From Thalassospira sp. TSL5-1 (GTDB lineage Bacteria > Pseudomonadota > Alphaproteobacteria > Rhodospirillales > Thalassospiraceae): a stretch of DNA of 49,817 nucleotides. The stretch is from NCBI RefSeq assembly GCF_001907695.1, contig NZ_KV880639.1, positions 286 through 50,102 of the forward strand. Direction: 5' to 3'. The notes below the pieces were generated by a model, which saw nothing but the letters and a program-made list of their open reading frames with translations, had not been told where the DNA came from and made no database searches. Within the stretch, counting starts at the first letter, position 1. Every line of letters starts with the position of its first letter. Shown here piece by piece: positions 17,977 to 26,070 of this stretch. A program made the translations under genes and the position numbers.

Positions 17977-19068
17977 TCAGAATCCCCAGACTTTTGCACG
18001 TTGCAGCAGACCGGTTGCCTCAAACTCCTTGCCGTAGCGCGCCGCTTTCTTCACAAAATCCATGTAAGAATCGTTGATCTTTCTGTTGAGATCACTTTTG
18101 TTTGCGATTTCTTCAACAGCGGCCTTGCTGGCATCGGCCAGCGCCATGATCACGTCATCCGGGAACTGACGCACCTCGACACCCTTGTCGATTAGCGGCT
18201 GATAGGATTCAATATTGTTAAAGGTGAAATCAGCCCAGGTGTTTTCGGCAATTGCCTGTGCTGCATAGCGGATAATGGCCTGCAAATCGGGGCTGAGGCT
18301 GTCGAATTTCTCCTTGGAAACAAAAATTTCCAAGCCCGGCCCGGGTTCATGGAAAGCCGGAACATAATAATATTTGGCAACCTGGTACAAACCAAAGGCA
18401 AGGTCATTCCACGGCCCGACCCATTCGGCTGCATCAATGGCACCGCTTTGCATGGCCGGCAGAATTTCACCGGGTGGCAGCATGGTGATATTGGCACCAA
18501 TGCGGCGCATTGCCTCGCCACCCAAACCGGCGTAACGCATTTTTACGCCTTTAATGTCGTCGACCGAGTTGATTTCCTTGTTAAACCATCCACCGGCCTG
18601 CATGCCGGAGTTGCCAGCGTAAAACGGAACAACACCAAAATCAGCGTAAACCTGTTCCCAGAGCTGCTGACCGCCGCCAAAGCGCAGCCATGCCGTCAAT
18701 TCCCACGCGGTCAGACCAAAAGGAATGGTCGTAAAAAAGTTCAGAGCCGGATTTTTACCCTGCCAATAATAAGGTGTGCCATGCGCCATTTCGACAACAC
18801 CCTGCTCGACGGCATCCATGCACTCAAACGGCGGGACCAATTCACCCGCGCCATACACTGTGATGGAAAGGCGATTGTTGCTCATTTCCTTGACAATGGC
18901 GGCAAACTTCTCGGCGTTGGTACCAAGGCCCGGTGTACCTTTGGGCCACGGCATGACCATCCGCCATTTCAGGTTCTCTTGCGCTGAAGCAATGGACGGC
19001 GCAGCAGCCGTCGCGGCAAGCGCCCCTGCCCCCAAGCTGGCACCTTTTAGAAATTGACGACGTTTCAT
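17977..19068 (-). CDS. TRAP transporter substrate-binding protein (DctP family), copy B
   Basis: A 363-residue Tat-exported periplasmic binding protein (MKRRQFLKGASLGAG, with an SIASA cleavage region). It has the same landmarks as copy A: WRMVMPWPKGTPG, the ligand arginine in VKMRYAGLGGE, and AAEWVGPWND. The Tat signal suggests export after cytoplasmic folding, as known for several TakP-like proteins. The start at 19068 has GGGGAAG 6 bases upstream. The close similarity to copy A indicates tandem duplication, probably with divergence in ligand or regulation: separate terminators and a 350-base gap suggest separate control. The permease subunits must be elsewhere or missing. Confidence 0.93.
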   Translation of the reverse strand: MKRRQFLKGASLGAGALAATAAAPSIASAQENLKWRMVMPWPKGTPGLGTNAEKFAAIVKEMSNNRLSITVYGAGELVPPFECMDAVEQGVVEMAHGTPYYWQGKNPALNFFTTIPFGLTAWELTAWLRFGGGQQLWEQVYADFGVVPFYAGNSGMQAGGWFNKEINSVDDIKGVKMRYAGLGGEAMRRIGANITMLPPGEILPAMQSGAIDAAEWVGPWNDLAFGLYQVAKYYYVPAFHEPGPGLEIFVSKEKFDSLSPDLQAIIRYAAQAIAENTWADFTFNNIESYQPLIDKGVEVRQFPDDVIMALADASKAAVEEIANKSDLNRKINDSYMDFVKKAARYGKEFEATGLLQRAKVWGF

Positions 19069-19623
19069 CTTAAACTTCCCCTAACCTGTTCTTATTTTAG
19101 CAATTTGTTTCAAAACGCTACACACGAAGGCTGGATTTTGGCGAATTTCGTCAACAAATACCACCTTTTTCAAATGCCCCTCAAAAACACAAAAAAGACC
19201 ACTCCGCAACGTGCCAGAAGAAAGAATCACAAGCTGAAGATGCAAAATCCACCGGCGCACACGAGCTATCAAAGGTTTATATCAATTATCCTATTGTATA
19301 AATTTATAGATATTCTTTAAATGTTTTCAACTTTGAGGAAAGTATGAAAATATATGACGCAAAATCAAAACCATATCGATAATCATTGAATATATCTACA
19401 TTCTTAAAAGATAAAAAATTCATCTTGACAATAGAACAAGAAGCACAAAACCACCTTGGAATTTCCTTTGAGCCCTGAATTCATACAATTCAAATCCAAA
19501 AAAAACGCCAGAACTCTACCAAAGTATAGTTAAAATTTACCCTCACAAAACCAACCTCACATTGTACGAATGTATGCCAGCCTGATCCGCAGGCATAACT
19601 GTTGCTAAAATGTGGGGTCCATA
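19069..19623. other. AT-rich intergenic stretch with two mini-ORFs
   Basis: About 550 bases between divergent genes, strikingly AT-rich from about 19270 to 19560 compared with both sides. It contains a 12-codon ORF (19344-19382, MKIYDAKSKPYR) with a good GAGGAAAG site, whose ATG overlaps the stop of an 8-codon ORF starting at 19321. A hairpin (19573-19597, TATGCC/GGCATA plus inner GC pairs) lies in the probable leader of the globin receptor gene. No convincing larger gene or transposon trace was seen. Confidence 0.5.
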
Positions 19624-20946
19624 ATGTCGGCAGAACTAGATCGTCGTATTGCATTCGTTGAGTTCAACGATAAAAAGCGCAGTTTTCTGCGGGAACTTTG
19701 GCCGGTAATTGAGAAAAACCTGCCAAGTATGCTTGATGATTTTTACAAGAAAGTTATGAGTCGCGCAGATCTTGCCAAAATTATTGGCGATCCCAGCCGC
19801 ATCGAAGGATTGAAACGGGCCCAGACCAATCACTGGAGAACTCTTTTCAAAGGCGACTTTGACGATCACTATTATGAAGAAGTCCGCCGCATCGGCATGG
19901 CACACGAAAAAATCGGCCTCACGCCCGAAGCCTATGTATCAGGCTACAACTACATCCTGGGCATGATGACGTCACTTCTGTACCAAACCTTTCGCAAACG
20001 CCGTGAAGTTGGCGAGATGCTTGCTGCGGCTTCCTCCGCCGTCATCGTCGATATGGAACTTGCAATCACCATTTATTACGAAGAAACACGCAACACCTAT
20101 AGCCGACGTCTCAATGTAATGTCGGATGACTTTCAGACCACCATCTCCAAGGTTGTTTCCTCGCTTGCCGGAAGTGCAAACGATATGTCAAACGCGGCTG
20201 AAGCCCTGGTCGACAGTGTTCAAAAAACCCGCACGCAAACCACTGATGCACAGGACGCTGCCAAGACATCAGCGGAAAATGCGTCAACCGTCGCCGGTGC
20301 AGCCGAAGAACTTGACGGGTCCATTCGCGAAATTTCATCCCAGGTCAGCCGTGCATCGAACATTTCACAGGATGTCGAAGGGGCGGTGAAATCAACCTCC
20401 GACACCATCAGCATTCTCGATGCGACAGCGCAGGAAATTGGCACGGTTGTTGACCTGATTGATAAAATCGCCAGCCAGACCAACCTTTTGGCCCTAAACG
20501 CAACGATCGAAGCCGCGCGTGCAGGTGATGCGGGCAAGGGTTTTGCCGTAGTAGCAAGCGAAGTTAAAAACCTTGCCAACCAGACAGCAAAGGCAACAGG
20601 CGACATTACCGCCCAGATCAACGCGGTGCAGGAAACCACACATCGTGCGGTTGATGCCATTCAGGGTGTTACCGGGCAAATCGCCAAAATTGTCGAAGCT
20701 GTTGCGGCCATTGCCGCAGCTGTCGAGCAGCAAGCCGCTGCAACCGGCGAAATCAGCAAAAACATCTACACCGTTTCGAGCGCCAACAAAAACGTCAATA
20801 CCAGCCTTGATAGTGTTGGGGTGACAGCCGACCACACGGGATCGGTTGCAGGCGAAGTACTGTCGGTTTCGCGGGCCTTGCAAAGCCATGCCGACGCCCT
20901 GCAACAGGATGTGGACAGCTTCCTGCAACGACTTTCCGCAGGCTAA
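19624..20946 (+). CDS. Globin-coupled aerotaxis transducer (HemAT-like)
   Basis: A 440-residue soluble chemoreceptor. The N-terminal protoglobin domain (about residues 1-165) carries the likely heme-ligating proximal histidine His70 in [11 protein letters not shown]. The C-terminal half is a methyl-accepting signalling domain with the canonical tip [20 protein letters not shown]. There is no membrane segment. Such proteins bind oxygen at the heme and steer aerotaxis through CheA/CheW. I chose the ATG at 19624, with GGGG 6 bases upstream, over a GTG at 19612. The AT-rich leader above it and the terminator after it suggest a single-gene transcript. Gas preference (O2, NO or CO) cannot be read from the sequence. 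Confidence 0.93.
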   Translation: MSAELDRRIAFVEFNDKKRSFLRELWPVIEKNLPSMLDDFYKKVMSRADLAKIIGDPSRIEGLKRAQTNHWRTLFKGDFDDHYYEEVRRIGMAHEKIGLTPEAYVSGYNYILGMMTSLLYQTFRKRREVGEMLAAASSAVIVDMELAITIYYEETRNTYSRRLNVMSDDFQTTISKVVSSLAGSANDMSNAAEALVDSVQKTRTQTTDAQDAAKTSAENASTVAGAAEELDGSIREISSQVSRASNISQDVEGAVKSTSDTISILDATAQEIGTVVDLIDKIASQTNLLALNATIEAARAGDAGKGFAVVASEVKNLANQTAKATGDITAQINAVQETTHRAVDAIQGVTGQIAKIVEAVAAIAAAVEQQAAATGEISKNIYTVSSANKNVNTSLDSVGVTADHTGSVAGEVLSVSRALQSHADALQQDVDSFLQRLSAG

Positions 20947-20987
20947 AACGCTTCTGCGTCCAGCCGACATATTTGCCTTACCCCAAT

Positions 20988-21026
20988 ATCAGCCCATACA
21001 GTTAATCCTGTATGGGCTTTTATTTC
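20988..21026 (+). terminator. Intrinsic terminator of the globin receptor gene
   Basis: A perfect 11-bp stem (20991-21001 with 21008-21018), a 6-base loop and then TTTATTT. It lies about 45 bases after the stop. Confidence 0.88.
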
Positions 21027-21089
21027 CGGTGCCGTACCAAACGCTATGCCAAAAACGAACATAGTGGTGCGAATTAAAGACAAACCGTT

Positions 21090-22100
21090 TTAGCGCAAAT
21101 CATAAATCAGTGGCACCTGGAACGAAACGCGCGGCGCATCCATGTCATCGGGGAATGGCGGGAATCGCTTGATACGTTCAATCAGTTTTTCCGTTGCCCG
21201 ATCCAGCAAACGATTGCCACTTCCTTCCACCAGTTTGATGGTCGACACCGTACCGTCACGTTCAATCACCAACATCACGGTATTTCGGCCCTCAATCCCG
21301 CGACGGCGGGCAGCAGACGGATATTCCTGGTACCGCATGATCGTTTGCACAACCGAGGACTGGTAATCAATAAATTTGGCCTGGCTAAGGGCCGCTCCGC
21401 CCCCGCTACCAGACGCGGCACTGGCCGCCTGACTATGGGTTTTGGTGCCCGTCGTCCCGTCAGACTTTTGCGCGTTAAACGCCGTTCCCTGTGTCGGCGG
21501 ATTGGCCGCAACCGGCTTTGTCGGGCTTTTGGGTTTGACCGGCGCAGGCTTGGCTTTTGGCTCTACCTTTGGTTCAGGCTTCGGTTTAGGTTTAACCGGT
21601 GGCTTGGGTTTTACCTTGGGCGGAACAATTTTTGCCAATTCCGGTTTGGGTTCCGGCTTTATCTCCGGCTCCTTGACGGGTTCCGGTTCTGGTACCGGCT
21701 CAGGTTTCACTTCGACAACCGGTTCCGGTTCTGGCTCCGGCGCAACTTCGGGCTCAGGTTCTGGCTCTACTACCGGCTCAGGAACAATCTCGGGTTCTGG
21801 TTCTGGTTCGGGTTCCGCTACGGGTTCGGGTTCACTTTCAGGCTCGCTTGTTTCCGCCGGCTCCGGTTTGGCTTCTTCAATACCCTGACGGCTATCAACA
21901 TCGGAGCTGGCACTTTCCTCGGGCTCGCTATCTTCGCCGCTGGTGGCCTGGCCAGCCCCCAGTGAAATGCTGACACTTTGCACAGCCCCCATGCCACCCC
22001 ACCCGGATGGCTGCGGTGCCGGGGTTGCCAAGACAACCCCCCCTGCCAAAACCGCACCAGTCAGTGCCGTGGCAATAAGAAAGTCTGTTCGCTTCGACAT
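21090..22100 (-). CDS. tonB: TonB energy-transducing protein
   Basis: A 336-residue inner-membrane protein that carries proton-motive energy from ExbB/ExbD to outer-membrane receptors. It has an N-terminal membrane anchor (about residues 8-26), a long Pro-rich spacer and a C-terminal TonB domain (about 255-336; [12 protein letters not shown], then [24 protein letters not shown] at the end). The spacer switches from Glu-Pro repeats (about 80-145) to Lys-Pro repeats (about 146-195), the same acidic-to-basic order as in E. coli TonB. It is the last gene of exbB-exbD-exbD-tonB, starting 10 bases after the second exbD. No TonB-dependent receptor is in the window. Confidence 0.92.
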   Translation of the reverse strand: MSKRTDFLIATALTGAVLAGGVVLATPAPQPSGWGGMGAVQSVSISLGAGQATSGEDSEPEESASSDVDSRQGIEEAKPEPAETSEPESEPEPVAEPEPEPEPEIVPEPVVEPEPEPEVAPEPEPEPVVEVKPEPVPEPEPVKEPEIKPEPKPELAKIVPPKVKPKPPVKPKPKPEPKVEPKAKPAPVKPKSPTKPVAANPPTQGTAFNAQKSDGTTGTKTHSQAASAASGSGGGAALSQAKFIDYQSSVVQTIMRYQEYPSAARRRGIEGRNTVMLVIERDGTVSTIKLVEGSGNRLLDRATEKLIERIKRFPPFPDDMDAPRVSFQVPLIYDLR

Positions 22101-22110
22101 CTGAATTCCG

Positions 22111-22515
22111 TTAATTCTGCGCTTCTACAGCCGTCATCAGCTGCACTTTATCCACATGCAGTTCCTGCAACCGCTTTAGCAAAGCCACGATCATCTGACC
22201 ATCCGCATCCCGATCGGCGCGAATTTCGATCGGATGTTTCGCAAACCCTTCGGGCAGCAAACCGGATATATCACTTAACGGACCTCGCTTATCGTCAACC
22301 CCCAACTGCCCGGCTTTATCGACCCACAGAACAACCGTTTCATCGTCTCGCTCTGTGGCATCCGCACTTGAGGGCGGGTCAACATCAAACGGCCCCAATT
22401 TTTGCAAACTGCCCGCAATCATGAAAAAAATCAGCAGCAGGAAAACGATATTGATCAAGGGCAACATCGGCTCCTGGGCCATCGTGTCATCGGTGATTTG
22501 AATGCGACGTTTCAT
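22111..22515 (-). CDS. exbD: ExbD/TolR-family protein (second copy)
   Basis: A 134-residue protein with a short cytoplasmic tail, one membrane helix (about residues 18-38) and a periplasmic domain. The expected membrane aspartate is replaced: the helix reads [15 protein letters not shown], where the partner copy has LTPLIDVVFILLVFF. In ExbD/TolR the Asp of this helix is the proton-translocating residue, so this copy probably cannot carry the proton alone and may act as a structural partner. Its ATG overlaps the stop of the other exbD by 4 bases (ATGA), implying translational coupling. Confidence 0.88.
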   Translation of the reverse strand: MKRRIQITDDTMAQEPMLPLINIVFLLLIFFMIAGSLQKLGPFDVDPPSSADATERDDETVVLWVDKAGQLGVDDKRGPLSDISGLLPEGFAKHPIEIRADRDADGQMIVALLKRLQELHVDKVQLMTAVEAQN

Positions 22516-22904
22516 TCTTCAATCAAATCCACATTTTTGATGCCATCACGCCCCAACACATCCATCACATGCACCAGGCTTTGTAGCTTGGCACCGTTAA
22601 CCGGCTGCAAATGCACAGGGGCACCTGCGTGATCGCGGGTAATGTGGGCTGCCAGCTTGTCCAGTGATATGCCCTCGCCATTCAGGGTAATCGCGCCATT
22701 ACCATCAATGCGGACAATTGCGGGGCGCGTGTCGGATGCGCGGACGGATGATTTATCCTGAACCGTAACGGACATTTCATAACCGCGCCAATCCAGAAAG
22801 CTTGATGCCAGCATGAAAAACACCAGTAAGATAAACACCACGTCAATCAGCGGCGTCAGACCAATAACCGGCGACGAATTGCGATAACGGGAACGAAGCT
22901 GCAT
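22512..22904 (-). CDS. exbD: ExbD/TolR-family protein (first copy)
   Basis: A 130-residue bitopic protein with one membrane helix (about residues 17-36) that keeps the conserved proton-carrying aspartate in LTPLIDVVFILLVFF. The rest is periplasmic. With ExbB it forms the proton-driven motor that energises TonB. It follows exbB by 5 bases and overlaps the second exbD by 4 bases, so all four genes are co-transcribed and translated in sequence. The pair of unlike ExbD proteins suggests a mixed dimer, as known for some two-ExbD TonB systems. Confidence 0.9.
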   Translation of the reverse strand: MQLRSRYRNSSPVIGLTPLIDVVFILLVFFMLASSFLDWRGYEMSVTVQDKSSVRASDTRPAIVRIDGNGAITLNGEGISLDKLAAHITRDHAGAPVHLQPVNGAKLQSLVHVMDVLGRDGIKNVDLIEE

Positions 22905-22909
22905 GGGTC

Positions 22910-23821
22910 TTATTCCGCTGCGTGACGCAGGCGGGTAATATTGGCTTCCGCATGGGCATCGCGACCGGAAAGTTCGGCACGATTAACAATCAGGGTACAG
23001 ACTTCCTCGGTCACGGCAGCTGCGCGGTTCACAATACCCTGCATCCACATGTGAAGGGCCGTCGCAGGGATGGCAACCACCAGGCCAATGGCCGTTGTCA
23101 GCAAGGCAAGCCAGATACCACCTGAAAGAACAGACGGATCAATCCGGCTACCTGCTCCCTCCATTTGCTGGAAGGCATTGATCATGCCCATAACCGTGCC
23201 CAGCAGGCCCAGAAGCGGGCTTAGAACCGCAATGGCCGACATCAGGCGCAATCCACCATTCAGGCCGTCAATTTCCTTGTGTGCGCGCGATGCAATCAGA
23301 TCCGAGGCCGATTCACGGCTTTCACCATTCCCAACCGGCAGCGACATGCCCAAGCGGCCAATCTCGGCCGCTGGGTGGCGGCGACGCTCCAGCAGGCTCA
23401 GTGCCTGTTGCTCGTCCCCGGCGACAAGGTGATGTTCCAGTTCTGGCACAAAACCATCGGCAAACAGACCTCGGCGAATAAAACCAACCATCTTGTAAAA
23501 GAACAGGACCAGACCAATCACGGCCATTGCCGCCAAAATCCAGCCCACTGCCCCTGCGCGGTCCACGAGGTCAAACACCGGCAAGGTCGCAATGGCGTCA
23601 GGTACCCAACCGGAATGGGCCACGGTTGTGCCTGTTTGCATCGCGCCATCCACCATATGGCCTGCACCAGCAGTACCATCGATCACCCCTTGAGCCGCCC
23701 CCTCGGCCGCTCCAGGGTCCATACCGGCGGCGGCCTGGGCGACGGCATCCGAGGTTCCGGCAACACTGGGCGTGGCAGATTGCGCACTGTCGGTGGCGGC
23801 GGGAACTATATTGTCTGGCAT
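22910..23821 (-). CDS. exbB: ExbB/TolQ-family motor protein
   Basis: A 303-residue inner-membrane protein. An Ala/Gly/Thr-rich, probably periplasmic N-terminal extension (about residues 1-85) precedes TM1 (about 95-115). The MotA/TolQ/ExbB proton-channel domain follows (about 165-290), with LLGLLGTVMGMINAF and LLTTAIGLVVAIPA. I chose the ATG at 23821, with GGAAG upstream. Upstream in-frame starts at 23860 and 23890 exist, but 23890 would put the Fur-like operator inside the gene. It is the first gene of the exbB-exbD-exbD-tonB operon. Confidence 0.9.
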   Translation of the reverse strand: MPDNIVPAATDSAQSATPSVAGTSDAVAQAAAGMDPGAAEGAAQGVIDGTAGAGHMVDGAMQTGTTVAHSGWVPDAIATLPVFDLVDRAGAVGWILAAMAVIGLVLFFYKMVGFIRRGLFADGFVPELEHHLVAGDEQQALSLLERRRHPAAEIGRLGMSLPVGNGESRESASDLIASRAHKEIDGLNGGLRLMSAIAVLSPLLGLLGTVMGMINAFQQMEGAGSRIDPSVLSGGIWLALLTTAIGLVVAIPATALHMWMQGIVNRAAAVTEEVCTLIVNRAELSGRDAHAEANITRLRHAAE

Positions 23822-23879
23822 GGGACTTCCAATCCTGATCAAAACGTGCAATAGCAGCATTGCGCCTTCGCTATTGAAA

Positions 23880-23908
23880 ATGATTTGCACTATTTACTGC
23901 AAATGATT
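23880..23908 (-). promoter_or_regulatory. Putative Fur-type operator before exbB
   Basis: An inverted repeat TTTGCA (23884-23889) and TGCAAA (23898-23903), flanked on both sides by ATGATT, about 60 bases upstream of the exbB start. The ATGATTTGCA/TGCAAATGATT wording resembles alphaproteobacterial Fur-family boxes. Iron repression of the TonB operon would be expected. The assignment is by resemblance only. Confidence 0.45.
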
Positions 23909-24156
23909 CTGCGATGCAATCTTAACTATTGAAGTTCTTGATCGGACGCCGTTTTTTATCGTCCTACCCGTGCGAAAACAATGTAGTGACAGGCCCGCCC
24001 GCACCATTAATCCTGAACGAAAATTAAAGACAATGTGGAGCCTCACATCGCGCGCCGAGCGCCCCTCAGGCTTAATCGCGCACAGCAAATCGAATTATCA
24101 TTGGCTGATCATGAAATCGGCAATATGCCTGCCTTGCAGCAGGGCGGGGATAGGGC
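23909..24156. other. Intergenic region, exbB to tRNA-Lys array
   Basis: No gene is supported here. It separates the leftward exbB operon from the leftward tRNA-Lys array, whose last terminator ends just inside this gap. Confidence 0.4.
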
Positions 24157-24197
24157 AAAAAATAAACCCCCGAAACCATGTGGTTTCAGGGGTTTAT
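24157..24197 (-). terminator. Terminator of tRNA-Lys copy nearest exbB
   Basis: A stem of about 16 bp (AATAAACCCC and GAAACC arms with one mismatch) around an ATGT loop, followed by a T-run on the minus strand. The loop differs from the GGAT loop of the other two copies. Confidence 0.8.
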
Positions 24198-24273
24198 TGG
24201 TGAGCCCGACAGGATTCGAACCTGTGGCCAACTGATTAAAAGTCAGTTGCTCTACCAACTGAGCTACGGGCCC
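24198..24273 (-). tRNA. tRNA-Lys (anticodon TTT), copy 1
   Basis: A 76-base cloverleaf with encoded CCA. The acceptor stem is GGGCCCG with CGGGCTC (one G-U pair), the anticodon loop CTTTTAA carries TTT, and the T arm contains GGTTCGAATCC. It is identical to the other two copies. Confidence 0.97.
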
Positions 24274-24293
24274 AACGTCTCGGTGAGCGGCGT

Positions 24294-24320
24294 TTTATAG
24301 CGGGATTACCGATGGGTCAA
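24294..24320 (-). promoter_or_regulatory. Promoter of tRNA-Lys copy 1
   Basis: Minus-strand TTGACC (24315-24320), a 15-base spacer and TATAAA (24294-24299), 20 bases before the tRNA. A 16-base spacer to ATAAAA is also possible. Confidence 0.65.
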
Positions 24321-24404
24321 GCCCTGATTTCGAGAAATTTTCACTTTGGCAAAATAACATTCGCTGACATCAGCTAAACCCATCTGAAACGGATGGAATT
24401 TGGG

Positions 24405-24445
24405 CAAAAATAAACCCCCGAAACCGGATGGTTTCAGGGGTTTAT
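24405..24445 (-). terminator. Terminator of tRNA-Lys copy 2
   Basis: The same hairpin as at the other copies, with a GGAT loop, directly after the CCA end and followed by a T-run on the minus strand. Confidence 0.8.
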
Positions 24446-24521
24446 TGGTGAGCCCGACAGGATTCGAACCTGTGGCCAACTGATTAAAAGTCAGTTGCTC
24501 TACCAACTGAGCTACGGGCCC
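24446..24521 (-). tRNA. tRNA-Lys (anticodon TTT), copy 2
   Basis: A 76-base gene identical to copies 1 and 3, with encoded CCA and anticodon TTT. Reading frames that cross these genes are artefacts. Confidence 0.97.
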
Positions 24522-24541
24522 AACGTCTCGGTGAGCGGCGT

Positions 24542-24568
24542 TTTATAGCGGGATTACCGATGGGTCAA
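24542..24568 (-). promoter_or_regulatory. Promoter of tRNA-Lys copy 2
   Basis: TTGACC (24563-24568) and TATAAA (24542-24547), identical to the promoter of copy 1. Confidence 0.65.
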
Positions 24569-24652
24569 GCCCTGATTTCGAGAAATTTTCACTTTGGCAA
24601 AATAACATTCGCTGACATCAGCTAAACCCATCTGAAACGGATGGAATTTGGG

Positions 24653-24693
24653 CAAAAATAAACCCCCGAAACCGGATGGTTTCAGGGGTTTAT
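24653..24693 (-). terminator. Terminator of tRNA-Lys copy 3
   Basis: A hairpin with GAAACC/GGTTTC and AATAAACCCC/GGGGTTTATT arms, then a T-run on the minus strand. It is identical to that of copy 2. Confidence 0.8.
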
Positions 24694-24769
24694 TGGTGAG
24701 CCCGACAGGATTCGAACCTGTGGCCAACTGATTAAAAGTCAGTTGCTCTACCAACTGAGCTACGGGCCC
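24694..24769 (-). tRNA. tRNA-Lys (anticodon TTT), copy 3
   Basis: A 76-base gene identical to the other two. Its upstream flank differs from theirs beyond the tRNA 5' end, so this copy, or its promoter, is probably the ancestral end of the array. Confidence 0.97.
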
Positions 24770-24787
24770 TCAACGTGTTGACGGCGT

Positions 24788-24814
24788 TTTAAAGGCATGC
24801 CCCTACCCGGTCAA
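24788..24814 (-). promoter_or_regulatory. Promoter of tRNA-Lys copy 3
   Basis: TTGACC (24809-24814), 15 bases and TTTAAA (24788-24793). It has the same spacing as the other two copies but a different surrounding sequence. Confidence 0.6.
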
Positions 24815-24873
24815 CCATTGATTTGCCGATTTTGACAGTTTTTTCACAATATCCGAATTTTTCGCCCAAAAAG

Positions 24874-24903
24874 CAGAAAACCGCCCTAAAAAGAGCGGTT
24901 TCC
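24874..24903 (-). terminator. Terminator of the gyrA-coaD-cyclophilin unit
   Basis: A stem AAACCGC with GCGGTTT (24878-24901, extra pairs inside) and a T-tract on the minus strand, about 30 bases after the cyclophilin stop. Confidence 0.75.
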
Positions 24904-24931
24904 GATTGAATTTGCACAAACAAATTCGCCT

Positions 24932-25516
24932 TTATTGTGCGTCAGCAGCAACCTGCATTTTCACAATATGATCGGGGTCTGCCACGCGGCCATTGGCCCA
25001 GGGCGCACCCTTTTTAATATTGTCGACATATTCCATGCCCGAAACCACCTGGCCCCAAATGGTATATTGACCATCAAGGTGCGGTGCATCCGCAAAACAG
25101 ATAAAGAACTGCGAATCAGCACTGTTCGGGTCAGCCGCACGGGCCATTGAAACAGTACCGCGCACATGATGAGCATCGGAAAACTCGGCTGGCAACTTGG
25201 TGCCCGAGCCGCCGGTGCCATCCCCTTTGGGATCACCGGTCTGGGCCATAAAGCCATCAATCACGCGATGAAACACCAGCCCATCGTAAAAACCACTACG
25301 GACCAGTTCCTTGATTCGCGCAACCGTTTTTGGTGCCAGGTCAGGACGCATCTGAATGACGACACGGCCATCCTTCAGATCAAGATAAAGGGTGTTTTCT
25401 GGGTCAAGCGCAGCGGCATCCGTTGTTTGTGCCTGTGCCGCGCCGATTCCACCGTTCGACATTGTAAAGATTCCCAAAGCAATAATAACAAGAGAAAGAA
25501 ACCGAAGCAGACGCAT
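24932..25516 (-). CDS. Exported cyclophilin-type peptidyl-prolyl isomerase
   Basis: A 194-residue protein that isomerises prolyl bonds to help proteins fold in the periplasm. A Sec signal peptide covers about residues 1-29 (hydrophobic core LSLVIIALGIF, cleavage near AQA). The cyclophilin domain follows: FYDGLVFHRVIDGFMAQTGDP with the catalytic arginine, then the SADSQFFICF and LDGQYTIWGQV segments. Length and motifs suit a single-domain bacterial cyclophilin of the PpiA type. It begins 12 bases after coaD and is the last gene of gyrA-coaD-cyclophilin. Confidence 0.93.
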   Translation of the reverse strand: MRLLRFLSLVIIALGIFTMSNGGIGAAQAQTTDAAALDPENTLYLDLKDGRVVIQMRPDLAPKTVARIKELVRSGFYDGLVFHRVIDGFMAQTGDPKGDGTGGSGTKLPAEFSDAHHVRGTVSMARAADPNSADSQFFICFADAPHLDGQYTIWGQVVSGMEYVDNIKKGAPWANGRVADPDHIVKMQVAADAQ

Positions 25517-25528
25517 AGCCCTTGCAAC

Positions 25529-26056
25529 CTATTCCTTTTCCTGTGCCAGTTTCTGCTGCAAAGCCTGCAACACAGGGGCTGGCACAAATTCGGTGACGGA
25601 ACCACCCAACCGGGCGATTTCCTTAACAAAACGCGACGACACAAACTGCTGCTTGTCCGACGCCATCAAAAACACAGTCTCGATTTTGGGGGCCAAACGC
25701 GCATTCATCCCCGCCATCTGGAATTCATACTCAAAATCCGAAACGGCACGCAAACCACGAATGATTATGGAGGACTGATTTTCTGCAGCAAAGTGCATCA
25801 GAAGCGACCCAAAAGGCTTGACCTCGGTCCGGACGGCAACTTCGCCGCCCGCAGCCTTCAGGGATTCGCGGACCAGTTCACACCGTTCCTCGACCGAAAA
25901 CATCGGCCCCTTGCCCGCATTGATCGCCACACCGACAATCAGATGATCCACAATGCGGGTTGCCCGGCGAATGATATCCATATGCCCCTGGGTCACAGGG
26001 TCAAAGGTTCCCGGATAAATTCCGATACGGTCAGGATCGACTGTTTTTTCCACCAT
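25529..26056 (-). CDS. coaD: Phosphopantetheine adenylyltransferase
   Basis: Transfers AMP from ATP to 4'-phosphopantetheine, giving dephospho-CoA, the penultimate step of CoA synthesis in the cytoplasm. The 175-residue length is typical. The nucleotidyltransferase signature GTFDPVTQGHMD (about residues 16-27) is intact, and IIRGLRAVSDFEYEFQMAGMN and SSRFVKEIARLGG complete the family pattern. The ATG at 26056 has AGGGACG just upstream. It lies 14 bases after gyrA and 12 before the cyclophilin gene, a tightly packed operon. Confidence 0.96.
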   Translation of the reverse strand: MVEKTVDPDRIGIYPGTFDPVTQGHMDIIRRATRIVDHLIVGVAINAGKGPMFSVEERCELVRESLKAAGGEVAVRTEVKPFGSLLMHFAAENQSSIIIRGLRAVSDFEYEFQMAGMNARLAPKIETVFLMASDKQQFVSSRFVKEIARLGGSVTEFVPAPVLQALQQKLAQEKE

Positions 26057-26070
26057 CGTCCCTGATTCCG

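Larger units (their letters stand above)
24181..24769. repeat. 248-bp tandem repeat carrying tRNA-Lys genes
   Basis: Bases 24181-24521 are identical to 24429-24769, that is 341 identical bases at an offset of 248. The unit contains tRNA, terminator and promoter. Identity stops abruptly at both ends, so the middle and right units arose by a recent duplication or have been homogenised by recombination. Confidence 0.95.

Noticed and set aside
21345..21965. Arg/Phe-rich and Gly/Ser-repeat frames opposite tonB
   Set aside because: They are reverse translations of the Glu-Pro and Lys-Pro repeats of TonB; no start signals.
24306..24754. Two identical 66-codon frames in the tRNA-Lys array
   Set aside because: They begin inside tRNA or terminator sequence and reflect the 248-bp repeat; this is a common tRNA artefact frame.
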